Shown: positions 45,609-57,987, counted from the stretch's first letter. The stretch is DNA of 64,000 nt from Apium graveolens (GCF_009905375.1 NC_133649.1:232661792-232725791); one strand, 5' to 3'. The notes: a model not told the origin generated them from the letters alone. A program made the numbers and translations.

Positions 45609-47775
45609 TTCTCGGCCAAATTCCGGCCAACTCAGGGATGGGTTGTGTGATTTGATGGCATGGTTAGATTCCTGGTGTGGTGTAGATCATATCTGGAGGT
45701 GGTGGTGGCCTGAGCATCCCTAAATCGTCTTCTCCGGCGAGACAGGGCATTTTCCGGCGACCCCCCCTGTAAAATTACAATTTGATACTTAAACTTTTGG
45801 GGACGATGCAATTTGGTACTTGAAGTTTCCAGAGTTTGCAAAAATAGGATTCCTATTTTAAAAATGTTTAAAAATCATATTTTCTATTTATTTTAAATAT
45901 AAAAATTCGTTTTTAATTTCTGAAAATTCCAAAAACTATTATTTTAATTCCAAAATTTATTTTTAATTCAAAAATAAATCTGAATTAATTAGTTAATTAA
46001 TTTTAGTTAATAGTTAATTGATTAATTGGTCAATTAATTCAAAAATTAATTGATTAATTGATTTAATTAGTTATTATTAATCAATTATTAATTGATTTTA
46101 ATTAATTATTTAATTAGATTTAATTATTTAAAAATGATTTAAAAATTCCGAAAAATAGTTTCGAGGTTTAAAATATTATTTTAAATTGTTTTCAAGGCTC
46201 GATAATTATTATAAAATTATTTTGGAGCCAGATTTGGCCAACCGAACCCTGTTTATTGCTTTAAAATTTATCCAACGACCCGTTTTATTTCCGAAAAATA
46301 TTTTAAATACCCGAAAGCTTGTTTACAACCCGAGACTCCTTTATAAATAATATATCATTGATTGTTTGACGTGTTACGTGTTATATGTGACTTGTTGATT
46401 GATTATCGGTCTATATGTTCGGTGTTTACTTGTTTATTACGTAACTTTCAATCCGTTAATCGGATTTGGGTAAAACGAAGGGTAGATAGAAGTGTGTATC
46501 GAATATGATTGTATGAGTTGAATATTGATAGATGCTTATGATATGTGAGCAGAAGAGGCAAGGCGTAGGAAAGGGAAACAGATAGTCGAGGAATAGATGG
46601 TTGTAATCGGAAGTTAGTGCAGTATAGCAAGCTAGTACCAGGCAAGTGTTCTGAACTTTCTCGAAATATATTGTAGTTGCTTGATAGTCCTGTTTTATAT
46701 TGCAAGTGCTTTGAAGCACTGAACCCTAAACCCTGATTCCAGTTATTGATCTTGAGCCGTAAACCTTATTCTTTCTAAACCATTGATTGTTGTATACCCA
46801 AATATGAACCATAAATATACGATACTACTCCACAAATACATATAAACTAAATAGCAAACACTGAACCATATTACTTACATATTCAAACCATTGTACCTTA
46901 TGCTTTGAGAGACCAAATCCTTGAAACCTTGAAACGTTGATTCCTTTGTTATTCAATTCTTTCATTACTTAATAGCCAAGCTTTGAAATTGCCACATTGA
47001 TCCTTTGTGAAGATTGAAACCATTTTATTATCAAACATCCATGCTATTTATGATTCTGTTTATTGCTTTACATTGTTTATTCTGTTATCATGTTAGGAAT
47101 TGGATTGTTTTTATAAAATTGTGGACCAGATTCATGGTCAGACCATATTAATAGCCAAGTTAGGCCAATGTGTGCCTTGGATCCAGTAGTTAGAGCAGTG
47201 TTGTGTGCTTTGCTCGGGGTTAGTGCGTGACTGATGAGCAGCCTAACCTTGGTTTTTAAAATAAAAATATAATATCCAATTCTAAATCATAATTCATTGT
47301 TCACTTGATATCATAACCCTTTCCACTTCATGATCATTATTCTCAGTCTTGTCATTGAGACTTGCTGAGCTAGTTAGCTCATTTGTGCGATGTTGTTTAT
47401 GTTCTTTTCCAGTTAAGAAGGAACCAGTTGGTAGCGAGGATCCCCAATCCAGTGCGAGAGCTAGGGGTCCAGGTTGATCGAGTTAAGCTAGCTGGCATCT
47501 TTTGAGATAATTTAAGTTTGTAAAAGTTTGTAATAATGTTTAATACTCAGTTCTGAGTTTGAATAGTTGGGATTTGGACGTTTGTAATATAAAGTGTGTG
47601 TGTGGCTTATGTACATACTTTAACCTGTTGCGGTCCGTGGTAGTTGGTAAGTAGGGTCAGTGCATATTATTATTATCTTTATTATTGTTATAAGCAAGTT
47701 ATAAATAAGGTGTAAGGTGTGTGTATGTGTGTGGACCCCAAACTTCTGACCCGGGTTTGGAGGGCGCCACAGGTT

Positions 47776-47787
47776 TGGTATCAGAAC
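47776..47787 (+). other. Primer binding site of Gyp5
   Basis: TGGTATCAGAAC follows the LTR end after four bases; 11 of 12 bases match the initiator-Met core. Confidence 0.8.
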
Positions 47788-47966
47788 TACAGGTTATAAG
47801 TCACTGACACAAGCCTAGGTTGACGGGAATGGGTAGAGGGTTAGGATTAGAAGTAAGGAATAGAAAAATAGAACGTCGAGAGGTTGAGTGCTACGGCATA
47901 ATAGGTATTAGTATGATTCGCGTCGTGCTTCGAGATTCTTATATTGCGATATGATTTCAGATAGCA

Positions 47967-48482
47967 ATGATGACCGACTCTTTCATCCCCGTATCAGCTG
48001 ATCACTCAGAGCCCTCAATTGGAGTACCATCTTCAGATCCACGTCCTGTTGTTCCACCAGCATTGGATATTCTACCTTCACCTGTGTTGCAGCCTGTACC
48101 ACTACAGGCTATTCCACCCCAAGGCATGAGGCCACCTATCAGAAGACCCCCACCTGTTGATTCAGGCTTTACTAATCATTCAGTTACAGATGTACCTTTC
48201 CAGTTCTCTTCCTATCCTGTCCCATATCATCAGTTCGAGGCTTGCCTTATGGAGCAGCGATTTTTACAGGGTCTGATTCAGGAGTTGTTACATATCATGC
48301 GTACCAGAGAGGTTGGGAGTGGTGAGAGGCGACTCAGAGAGAAGCTCCAGGTGTTTCGTAGAGCAGCTGCTGTGAGGATTACTGAGGCTACTCATGAGGA
48401 CATCACCCCTGATTTTCTAGTAGAGTGGGCTAAGTGGGTTCTAGAGGAGCTTGAGGAGATTGGAGGTCCAGACTTTCCATGA
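47967..48482 (+). CDS. Leader ORF of Gyp5, upstream of gag
   Basis: An intact 171-codon frame begins about 180 bases after the primer site and ends 508 bases before gag. The first 85 residues are rich in proline (DSFIPVSADHSEPS, PPIRRPPPVDSG). The rest is helical and charged (ERRLREKLQVFRRAAAVRI), ending WAKWVLEELEEIGGPDFP. Relics of the same ORF occur at the same place in Gyp1 and Gyp2, which differ in LTR sequence, so it is an old part of the lineage. It is in a different frame from gag and separated from it by an AT microsatellite. There is no membrane segment, zinc finger or known catalytic motif. It could be an accessory protein acting before Gag is made; the function is unknown. Confidence 0.6.
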   Translation: MMTDSFIPVSADHSEPSIGVPSSDPRPVVPPALDILPSPVLQPVPLQAIPPQGMRPPIRRPPPVDSGFTNHSVTDVPFQFSSYPVPYHQFEACLMEQRFLQGLIQELLHIMRTREVGSGERRLREKLQVFRRAAAVRITEATHEDITPDFLVEWAKWVLEELEEIGGPDFP

Positions 48483-48676
48483 GTCAGAGATCCAGAGATA
48501 GAGATGATGATCAGAGTTGTTATGGTTGTGTAGTATGTACAGTAGTGTGTAGTATGTATCAGTAGACTTTGGAGTTGTATTTATAGACTAGATATGTTGA
48601 CTAGTGAGTAGGTTTGTTGTACCCCTTTTTGCTTTTACTTATGAAGCGTCTTTACGCTTATACTACCTAAAACTTT

Positions 48677-48678
<2 letters not shown>

Positions 48679-48710
<32 letters not shown>
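48679..48710. repeat. (AT)16 microsatellite between leader ORF and gag
   Basis: Thirty-two bases of pure AT. The rest of the 48483-48990 interval shows no gene; it holds T-rich sequence and an A/G-rich run near 48885-48908. Confidence 0.95.
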
Positions 48711-48713
<3 letters not shown>

Positions 48714-48990
48714 TACCTTTTCCATTCCAGCATTGTTATTTACTTTACTGCACTTGTTTTACTTTACATTATTTATTTATTGCACCAGTTATACCCTTAT
48801 GATACCATGTACCCTGTTCCCTTAACTGTTTATATTCAGTAAAGAAGCATGCAATTTACTTAGTTCAACTGTTACAACTGTTTTAAAAAAAAAGAAAAAG
48901 AAAAGAGATATTTCTGTTTTACAAAACTTTTCTTCTATGCAAAGGATTTGATTTAAAAGCTAAATAAGTTGTTTGATTCTTTATAGAAAA

Positions 48991-51900
48991 ATGCCTCCAA
49001 GAAGAAATACCCGCACCAACACCCAGAATGAAGAAACCAACAACAACAACAATAATAACCAAGATGACACAAACCAGAATGTAAAACCAGGACCCATAGA
49101 CCCAATAATAGCCCATATTCTTCAAATCTTGGCCCAACAAACAGTTATTCTGGCATAACAACAACAGAGACAGACCAATCCCCAGGTAACTTTCAAAACT
49201 TTTCAGGAAGTAAACCCACCAGAATTCAAGGGTTCCTTAGATCCGATTGAAGCAAATGTTTGGTTAAAGGAAATAGAGAAGTCGTTTGCTTTAGTGAAAG
49301 TGAAGGAAGAACAGAAGGTTGAGTTTGCGAGTTATTATTTTAAGAATGAGGCCTCCTATTGGTGGGAGACTGTGAAGACATTGGAAGGTACAGATGTTAT
49401 TACTTGGGAGAGGTTTAATGAATTGTTTTTAGAAAAATATTTTCCCCAGTTTGTTCAGGACCAGATGGAGCTGAAGTTTTTAGAGTTAAAGCAAGGAAAT
49501 ATGTCGGTGGCGGATTATGAGAGTAAGTTTGAAGAGTTGTCAAGGTATGTGCCGTCATATATGGATACTGACATGAAGAAGGCTAAAAGATTCCAGCAAG
49601 GTCTGAAGCCATGGATCAGAGGGAAGGTAGCCATTTTTGAATTGGATACCTATGCAGGAGTTGTACAGAAGGCCATGATTGCAGAGACAGAGAGTGAGAT
49701 GTCACAGAAGGAAAAAGAAAGTAAGAAAAGGAAATTTGAAGGGAATGAAGGTCAGTCACAACCAGGGAAGTTTCCAAATTTTAAGAAGCGCAAGTTTCAG
49801 CTAGGGAGAAATTTTAATTTCAGGAGACAAAATACAGGCGACGGAGGCCAGGGCAACCGTCCAGTCAATATGAATCAGCCGAATCAGTTAAGGTTAACTT
49901 TTCCAGATTGTCAGGTATGTGGGAAGAAACATGGAGGAGTTTGTAACAAGTTGAATGTAATTTGTTTCAAGTGTAATCAGAAAGGGCACTATTCGAGGGA
50001 GTGCCGAAATCAGCCAGCGAGAGAGCCGACAAATAAGGATCAGCCTATCCGGAATCCAGTAGTTAAGGTTCCAGCTATTGGATTTACATGCTTTAAATGT
50101 GGAAAACCAGGACATATAGCCAGGTATTGCAAGACACCAACCCCAGTCAGTAATGCGTTGAGAATTATGGGATCTACCCAAGTAGTAAATGAGACTCCAA
50201 GGGCTAGAGTTTTCGATATGTCTTTGAAGGACGCTATCCAGGATACTGATGACGTGGCAGGTACGCTTAATGCGAATTCTTTATGTGCCAAAATGTTAAT
50301 AGATTCGGGAGCAACTCGATCGTTTGTCTCACAATATTTTATTAGTAAGTTAAATTGTCCAGTTGAGTATTTCAATGAAATAATAACTGTAGAATTGAAA
50401 AATCAAGAACGTGTATATGTTAATCAAGTTTGTGCAAATTGTGAGATTGAGATTTCTGGTAGTAAGTTTTGTGTAGATTTGATACCGTTTAAGTTAGGGG
50501 AATTTGACGTTATCTTAGGAATGGATTGGTTATCTAAGCACGATGCCCAGATAGATTGTCGAAATAAGAAGGTAATGGTGAAGACGCCAGATGAGAGGAT
50601 AGTAACGTTCAAGGGCCAGAAGCAAGCAAAGAAGTTCTTAACGATGATTCAAGCCAAGAAGTTACTGCGACAAGGATGCGAGCATTTTGTTGCATATGTG
50701 ATTGATAGAAGTCAAGAGCCATCAAAACTTGAAGATATTCTAGTAGTTAATGAATTTCCAGACGTGTTTCCCGATGAGTTACCATGACTTCCTCCAGATA
50801 AAGAAATTGAATTTGCAATCGACTTAGCACCTGGAACGGAACCAGTATCCAAGGCCCCGTAGAGAATGGCGCCCGTTGAGATGAAATAACTAGCAAAGTA
50901 AGTGCAAGAGTTGCTAGAGAAAGGAGTAATCAGACCCAGTGTATCCCCGTGGGGTGCACCGGTATTATTTGTCAAGAAGAAGGATGGAAGCATGAGACTG
51001 TGCATCGACTATAGGGAGCTCCACAAGCTTACAATCAAGAACAAGTATTTGTTACCTAGAATTGATGATTTGTTTGACCAATTGAAAGGAGCCAAGTACT
51101 TCTCCAAGATTTATTTGAGATTAGGATATCATCAACTATAGATTGAGCCAGAAGATATACCAAAGACAGCTTTCAGAACAAGGTATGGACATTATAAATT
51201 TTTAGTGATATTTTTTGGATTGACCAATGCCCCGGCAGCGTTTATGGACCTGATGAATAGAATTTTCAAGGAATACTTGGACAAGTTTGTTATTGTGTTT
51301 ATAGACGATATTTTGATTTATTCAAAGACAGAAGAGGATCATGCAGAACATTTAAGAACAACTTTAGAGATTTTAAGGAGAAAGAAGTTATATGCTAAAT
51401 TCTCGAAGTGTGAGTTTTGGCTACAGGAAGTTCAGTTCTTAGGACACATAGTCAGTAATGAAGGGATCAGAGTGGACCCAGCAAAGATTGAGGCAATTAC
51501 AAATTGGGAAAGACCGAGAACACAAACAGAAGTAAGAAGTTTCTTGGGATTAACGGGATATTATCGTCGATTCGTTCAAAATTTCTCAAGGATTGCAACA
51601 CCATTAACGAAGCTTACACGAAAGAATGAAAAGTTTATATGAAACGATAAATGTGAAGAAAGTTTTCAGGAATTGAAGTGAAAATTAATCACGGCACCTG
51701 TTTTGTCACTTCCAGATGATCAAGGAAATTTCGTAATCTATAGCGATGTTTCCCATAAAGGACTCAGATGCGTTCTGATGCAGCATGATAAGGTGATTGC
51801 GTATGCGTCAAGGCAACTGAAACCACATGAACAAAAATATCCTACTCATGATTTGGAGCTAGCAGCCATAGTTTTTGCTTTGAAAATTTGGAGACATTAT

Positions 51901-53619
51901 CTATATGGAGAAAAATGCGAGATTTACACGGATCATAAAAGCTTGAAGTACATATTCACACAGAAGGAGCTTAATATGAGACAGAGGAGGTGGTTAGAGT
52001 TGATTAAGGACTACGACTGCACAATTAACTATCATCCCGGTAAAGCAAACATTGTAGCGGACGCGTTAAGTCGGAAAGAAAAGTTAAATGTATTATCAGT
52101 ACCCGAAGAGATATATAAGGAATTTCAGAAATTGGAATTGGAAATTAGAATTTGCAAGCCTGATAAAGCAAAAGTGTATAGTATGACTTTCCAGCCGGAG
52201 TTGTTAGAGAAGATAAAGAAGTGTCAAGAAGAAGTAATGGATCAGGACATAAATCGTTTGGTAGGTGAAGAATTGTGCACACAAAAGGACGATCAAGGTA
52301 TTCTTAGGTTTTCTTCTAGAATTTGGATTCCACCAGTAACGGAGTTGAAGAATGAAATTTTACAGGAAGCTCATAGTTCAAGGTATTCAATCCATCCAGG
52401 GAGTACCAAGATGTACAGAGATTTAAAGGAAAATTATTGGTGGCCAGATATGAAGAGGGAAATTGCGGAATGGGTTAGCAGATGTTATACATTTCAGAGA
52501 GTTAAAGCAGAGCATCAGAGACCAAGTGGATTGCTACAGCTATTGGAGATTCCAGAGTGGAAGTGGGAGCATATTGCCATGGATTTCTTAGTTGGATTAC
52601 CAAGGACAAAAGCTAATCATGATGCCATCTGGGTTATAGTTGATAGACATACCAAGTCAGCTCATTTTCTGCCTATAAATGAAAGATTTTCACTCGACAA
52701 GTTAGTCCATATGTACTTGAAAGAAATTGTAATTCGTCATGGAGTTCATGTGTCTATCGTATCCGATTGAGATCCAAGATTTAATTCAAGATTTTGGAAG
52801 AGTTTTCAAGAATGTTTGGGGACGAGACTGAATATGAGTACAGATTACCATCCACAGACGAACGGCCAGAGTGAAAGAACAATCCAGACAATCGAAGACA
52901 TGTTACGTGTTTGTGCTATTAATTTCAAAGGAAGTTGGGACGAGCATTTACCCCTGGTAGAATTTGCTTACAACAACAGTTATCACGCCAGTATTGGGAT
53001 GCCACCCTATGAAGCCCTTTATGGACACAAATGTAGATCTCCTATATATTGGGACGAAGTAGGAGAATGCAAAATACTTGGACCTGAATTAGTACAACAG
53101 ACGAAGGAAGTTATTGAAGTTATCCAGAAGAGATTGATAGCAACACAAGACCATCAAAGGAAGTATACAGATCAATCAAGGAAAAATATGGAATTCGAAG
53201 AAGGAAATTTGGTATTACTAAAAGTATCACCGTGGAAGGGATTGACGAGATTTGGAAAGAAAGGAAAAATGAGCCCAAGATATGTTGGACCTTTTGAGAT
53301 TTTAAAGCGCGTTGGCAAAGTAGCTTACGAGTTGGCGTTACCTCCGCATATGGAGCACATTCATAATGTTTTTCATGTATCAATGCTTAAGAAGTATAAT
53401 CCAGACTCCAGGCATGTAATAGAATATGAGCCAATAGAGCTTCAGGCAGATTTGTCATATGTAGAGAGTCCGATAGAGATTCTAGAGGAAAGAGAGAAAG
53501 TATTAAGAAATAAAGTGGTAAAGTTAGTAAGAGTATTGTGGAGAAATCCAAAGGTTGAAGAGTCAACCTGGGAGTTAGAAAGTGATATGAAAGAAAAGTA
53601 CCCTCATTTGTTTTCTTAG
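48991..53619 (+). pseudogene. Gyp5 gag-pol: one frame with nine in-frame stops
   Basis: ATG 48991 (MPPRRNTRTNTQ) opens a single frame to 53619. Stops are at 49156, 50785, 50860, 50887, 50899, 51139, 51640, 51679 and 52768; no frameshift is present. Gag has the retrotransposon capsid domain (ASYWWETVK) and CCHC knuckles CFKCNQKGHYSREC and CFKCGKPGHIARYC. Protease has LIDSGATRSFV. Reverse transcriptase has FIDDIL near 51301. RNase H has YSDVSHKGL and [10 protein letters not shown]. Integrase has [10 protein letters not shown], then CYTFQ where the usual second cysteine is replaced by Phe, plus catalytic MDF, VSD and NGQSE. The end is a chromodomain (VLRNKVVKLVRVLWRN, VEESTWE) that in living elements guides insertion into heterochromatin. 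Confidence 0.95.
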
Positions 53620-53644
53620 GAGATTTTGAGGACAAAATCCTTTT

Positions 53645-53657
53645 AAGGGGGGAAGGA
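53645..53657 (+). other. Polypurine tract of Gyp5
   Basis: AAGGGGGGAAGGA directly precedes the 3' LTR start TGTAATATCTGGG. Confidence 0.9.
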
Positions 53658-55511
53658 TGTAATATCTGGGATATACCGTGTAATTATTTTGCTAATAAAT
53701 AATTATTATGTATGTTTAGTATTTATTCTGTGAATTATTTGTTAAGTGATAAATGTGTTTGGATGTTTAAAAATAATATTAATTGAGTATTTTAATTTTT
53801 ATATATCCAAAATAAAATATAAATAATTTTTATATCTTCCTATTTATTTTTATGTTGATTTATGATTTTATAGGAAATATATGGATTTTATAAAAAAACA
53901 ATTCCGAGTATTTAAAAACTATTTTATACAATTGGGAACCAACAGACGTCACCCGTTTTTACGTTTTTATAACCCGAAACTCTTCCAAGAACTCCTTTCT
54001 AACCTAATTGCAATATTCCGAGCATTTTCCATATTTCGACTTTTTCGATCCGGAGTACGGTTTGTCCTGTGCGGGTCCCGGCGCAACATTTTCGATACAT
54101 TATTCGTTTCGGTAAATCAATAAAACTCGTATATTTGATAAACGGGATCTTTTTATTAAATTATCAGAATTATCACCTCGTAATACCTGTAACCAGGCGC
54201 TGAGACCAAGACCGCAATAGAAATTGTACTGATTTGGATAATTATCCCGAAAACCGGTACCGTTTGGATCAGTTTTTATAAATAAACATACCATTATATA
54301 TCCGGAATGATCCAACGGGATACTAATTTTCCGTAATTATAAATATCCTGTACCGTATTTTATTTCGTACCGAAAATTATTTGCAAACAGTAATTATATA
54401 ATTTTTATAGAGAAAATTCATATATTCATAAACCTTTCTGAAAATCAAACCAACAAATCGAGGTGTTAGTGATCTCTGTTTGGAAAGCTAGAGTAACCAA
54501 ATTGAAGGTCTTGAGGAGTACTTTCAGAATCTGTGATCCATACACCTGCAGAAATCAAGGTTATTTTTCTATAATTTCTATTATTTTTGAATTATTTTAA
54601 TTAAAATATGATTTTTTGTTCGGATGATTGTTTGAATGATTTGATGATTGCATCTTGTAGAGCTTGTTTTCCTGATGATTTTGATATATTATATGACTGA
54701 TTTGGAGTTCAATAACATGTTCAAAATTGAGTTTGATTTTCAAATTTTGAAATTAGGGTTTATAACCCGTATGAATGTTCTTAATTGAAATTTAGGGTTT
54801 TTTGATCTAGGGGTTATTAGCTGTTGATATATAGTGGGTTGTGTTCCTTATGAAATTTGCAATCGATTGGTATATAGTTCGTTAACAGAGGATTCGTGAA
54901 TCGAAGGTAGTTGTGATTTTAAGTTCACGTCGAGTTCGCCGGAAACCGACGAACTTCTCGGCCAAATTCCGGCCAACTTAGGGATGGGTTGTGTGATTTA
55001 ATGGCATGGTTAGATTTCTGGTGTGGTGTAGATAATATCTGGAGGTGGTGGTGGTCTGAGCATCCCTGAATCGTCTTCTCCGGCGAGACAGAGCATTTTC
55101 CGGCGACCCCCCTATAAAATTACAGTACCTAAACTTTTGGAGACGATGCAGTTTGGTCCCTGAAGTTTCAAGAGTTTGCAAAAATAGGATTCCTGTTTTA
55201 AAAATGTTTAAAAATCATATTTTCTATTTATTTTAATTATAAAAATTCGTTTTTAATTTCTAAAAATTCTAAAAATTATTATTTTAATTCCAAAATTTAT
55301 TTTTAATTCAAAAATAAATCTGAATTAATTAGTTAATTAATTTTAGTTAATCGATTAATTGGTCAATTAATTTGAAAATTAATTGATTAATTGATTTAAT
55401 TAATTATTAATAGATTTTAATTAATTATTTAATTAGATTTAATTATTTAAAAATGATTTAAAAATTCCAAAAAATAGTTTCGAGCTTTAAAATATTATTT
55501 TAAATTATTTT
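53658..55511 (+). repeat. 3' LTR of Gyp5, cut by Cop5
   Basis: It matches 44351-46175 of the 5' LTR with small indels, then breaks within a T run where Cop5 begins. The remaining 1.6 kb is outside the window. Confidence 0.9.
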
Positions 55512-55883
55512 TTTTAGTCCCTTAACAATATGACAAGAATTACAGAAGAGGGGTTGAATGGAATTCTTGAAACTTTTTCTTGAAATAAAATGTTCTAACT
55601 CAAATATAAATATAGTGTATTGATTGACACAATACGGAATAAAAACTTAAGTGAATCAAAACACAAGTAATTAAAAACAAGAGTCTTTAAAAACTTTCTG
55701 GTGGGTTTGAATGATTCCACCAGAGATATATATATATTATATATCGAGAGAACCCTGTGTGCAAATATGCTCACAGTTGCTTACAATTATTGAACTACTG
55801 AGAGTACAGAGAAATGCTAATAATTCTGCTTACAAATGTTTCTCTTTTTATGTTCCCAGATCTAGTTTCTATTTGCTACTTCT

Positions 55884-55895
55884 TGGTTTATATAT
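55884..55895 (-). promoter_or_regulatory. Possible LTR promoter of Cop5
   Basis: The element strand reads TATATAAACCAAG. It lies downstream of the word arrays, as in Cop4. Confidence 0.5.
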
Positions 55896-56060
55896 TACCA
55901 AGATTACAAAGTCAAAAGACAGGATCATTATAAAAACTATCGGGTCTAATACTTTGCTACTTTGTTCTCTATTACCCAATTAATAGGCTTCCTCATTCCA
56001 TTTGCATACACTTCGATGCATATGACTATGCTTTCACTGTCAACTGATATTTGAATTCTT

Positions 56061-56200
56061 TATCCGTTGAGTGCATGATCATCCGTCGAGTTTATGATCA
56101 TCCGTTGATGGATTTATTAATCATCTGTCGACTGCTATATTGAACATCCGTTGATAGCCATTTGATCATCCGTCGATGGCTTTTTTAATCATCCGTCGGT
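56061..56200 (-). repeat. CATCCGTCGA array I in the Cop5 LTR
   Basis: Seven copies of ATCCGTYGA start at 56062, 56081, 56100, 56123, 56145, 56168 and 56191, with spacings of 19-23 bp, near two turns of the DNA helix. On the element strand the word is TCGACGGATG. Confidence 0.92.
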
Positions 56201-56390
56201 AGCTATTTTGGCACTTGACTTCAATTCATTTATGCAAAATTACAAGACATCATTTATGTACAGTTAATCAACCCATTCTGCATATCTAGTTAAAGTCAAC
56301 ATGACTAATATGCTACTACAGAATCTATACAAAGGTGTATGCAGAAATGTGCTACAGACTCATTATTACATAAGCTACTCACTCGATGGA

Positions 56391-56460
56391 TAATAAGTCA
56401 TCATCCGTCGGGACTATAATGAGATATCCGTCGGGACTATAATTATTATCCGTCGAGTGC
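56391..56460 (-). repeat. CATCCGTCGA array II in the Cop5 LTR
   Basis: Four copies lie at about 56391 (inverted, CTCGATGGAT), 56411, 56428 and 56450. Confidence 0.88.
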
Positions 56461-56536
56461 TACATTATTTCACCAAGTAAAATCTACTTAGGTGTTTTGT
56501 TCATGTAATCATCAAGTACACAACATATGCACGACA

Positions 56537-56551
56537 ATCTCCCCCAATTTA
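56537..56551 (-). other. Polypurine tract of Cop5
   Basis: The element strand reads AAATTGGGGGAGAT immediately before the LTR. GGGGGAG copies recur upstream at 58357, 58378 and 63521, with a similar GGGGGGA at 61491. Confidence 0.85.
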
Positions 56552-56769
56552 TGTCTACTGGAATTGTGGCCATAAATTAAGAGATACTTGATGATAACAA
56601 AACATCCTAAACATACAACTTTAAAAGAAAGTAGATAATACTGAAAAGTGCTTCAAATAATAAAATGTACAAAGTTTAGCTCACAGTCATTTTCAAGATG
56701 CTCCTCTAGCCTGAGCAGATTTATCTAGTTTCTTGAAGGTCTAGATCTTCTTCCAAGCTTTCTATTATT

Positions 56770-57987
56770 TTATTCAATCTGATTTTGGAGCTGCCTGTGG
56801 AATTCTAGTTCATCAGATTCTGAGAGATTTAGCTTTCCTTGTATTTCCAAAAGAGTCTCATTGCTAGAGATGCTCAATTGGTCTTCTAATCTGAAGAATC
56901 TTCTTACACCTTTGTCATCTATGAACTCCATCAGCCAGTAGGGCCTTAGATGCACTCTTCTCCCTGTGTAAGGGATGATTAGAGTCTTTGGGAGTGCATC
57001 TTTAGCTCTAAGACTCCTTAGTTCTTCAATCTTCTTCAATACTAGTCTTCTTGCAGTGACATTGAACCCAAAGTTCTTCTTGAAGGATGAATAAACTTTA
57101 ATCAGTACAACTTGGCACTCTTGAAGAATCCTGTGAAGTGGCCACTGGATCTCCTTTCCTCCTTTGTACTTGAACACTAACCTTTCAGGTAGGTTTCTGT
57201 ATGCATTAATACCTCTTACTTCATCTAGTTCATCCAGATAGAGATTTAGATTAGAAAATTCTTTGATGTCACACAAGTACAGATAGTCTCCCCTATTTAC
57301 TTTGGGATGAGCTTTGACTATAGATTTGGATTTGAGAGGTGACAGCTTCACTTTCTTGACTGCTCTTGACTTTGTCCTTTTTGGCTTGCTAAGGATTAGT
57401 AGATTGAAGTCTGGAATTGGTATGTTCTCCCATTCTATTGGCTCATCCTTGGGCACAATAGGTTCACCATGAATATTCCTGTAGGGATCCACCACCCTTA
57501 TGTCTTCAAATACCACAGAGGGCTTTGTTGCTTGAGTTGTAGCTGGTGTGGATTCCTTAAGAAATTGATCTTCCAATTCCTTGTCAACAATATCCAGTCT
57601 CCTTTTAGTTCTTTTAGCCAATTCTTTCTTTCTTGGAGATTTCTTTTGTTCTTCAACTTGCTTCCTTGATTCAGTAGCTTCATATGGTTGAGAGGGAATT
57701 TGCTGTGATGAATTTACAGCATGTAGCTTGGCCAAGATAGCAATCTGCTCTCTCTTCTGTTTAGCCTTTTTAGCTACTAGAGCAGCCTGCTTCTTTTCTT
57801 GCTTCAATCTAGCTTTTTCTTCTCTCTTTGCTTGAGCAAATTGAGGGTGTCCAGCCACCACACATATTTCTTTCCCATTTCTGAAAATCTTAGCAATCCT
57901 CCTTTTAGAAGCTGAATCAGCTGGATCTTTATAGAAGGCAATTGATCTTGACAGAAGCTTCTTCTCATCAGGCTTGGGTGTCTCTTA
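56770..57987 (-). pseudogene. Cop5 ORF3, C-terminal part
   Basis: The 363-codon frame from 57861 follows an in-frame stop at 57985. The first third is basic and helical (KREEKARLKQEKKQAALVAKKAKQ is two such blocks). The last half looks folded: LPERLVFKYKGGKEIQWPL, FNVTARRLVLKKIEELRSL and RPYWLMEFIDDKGVRRFFRL, ending in the tail ESDELEFHRQLQNQIE. Position, just before the LTR, marks it as the end of the Sirevirus third ORF. I recognise no enzymatic motif. Confidence 0.7.

Larger units (their letters stand above)
44351..47771 (+). repeat. 5' LTR of Gyp5 (3.4 kb)
   Basis: It runs TGTAATATTTGGG to GGGCGCCACA. Modules in order are the CGGAGTACGGTTTGTCC block (44717), TATA (45004), a GC-rich hairpin (45588-45608), CCGGCGA words to about 45760, the ATTAATTA block (45960-46130) and the motif TTGCTGAGCTAGTTAGCTCA (47362-47381). 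The frames at 44548-46719 are not real genes. Confidence 0.9.
44351..55511 (+). mobile_element. Gyp5: nearly complete Ty3/gypsy chromovirus (Tekay/Del type)
   Basis: The parts are a 3421-bp 5' LTR, primer site, leader ORF, gag-pol with C-terminal chromodomain, polypurine tract and the first 1.85 kb of the 3' LTR. Cop5 interrupts the 3' LTR. The two LTR starts are very similar with small indels, for example an extra stretch of about 30 bases near 53715. It is younger than Gyp1 and Gyp3. The flank before the 5' LTR is GTCTT. The missing LTR part should lie past Cop5. Confidence 0.92.
55512..56536 (-). repeat. 3' LTR of Cop5
   Basis: The element strand starts TGTCGTGCATATG after the polypurine tract and ends TTGTTAAGGGACTA at the Gyp5 junction. 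The usual ACA terminus appears mutated in a T run, so the inner edge may be off by a few bases. It contains eleven copies of the CATCCGTCGA word and a TATA box near 55890. Confidence 0.8.
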
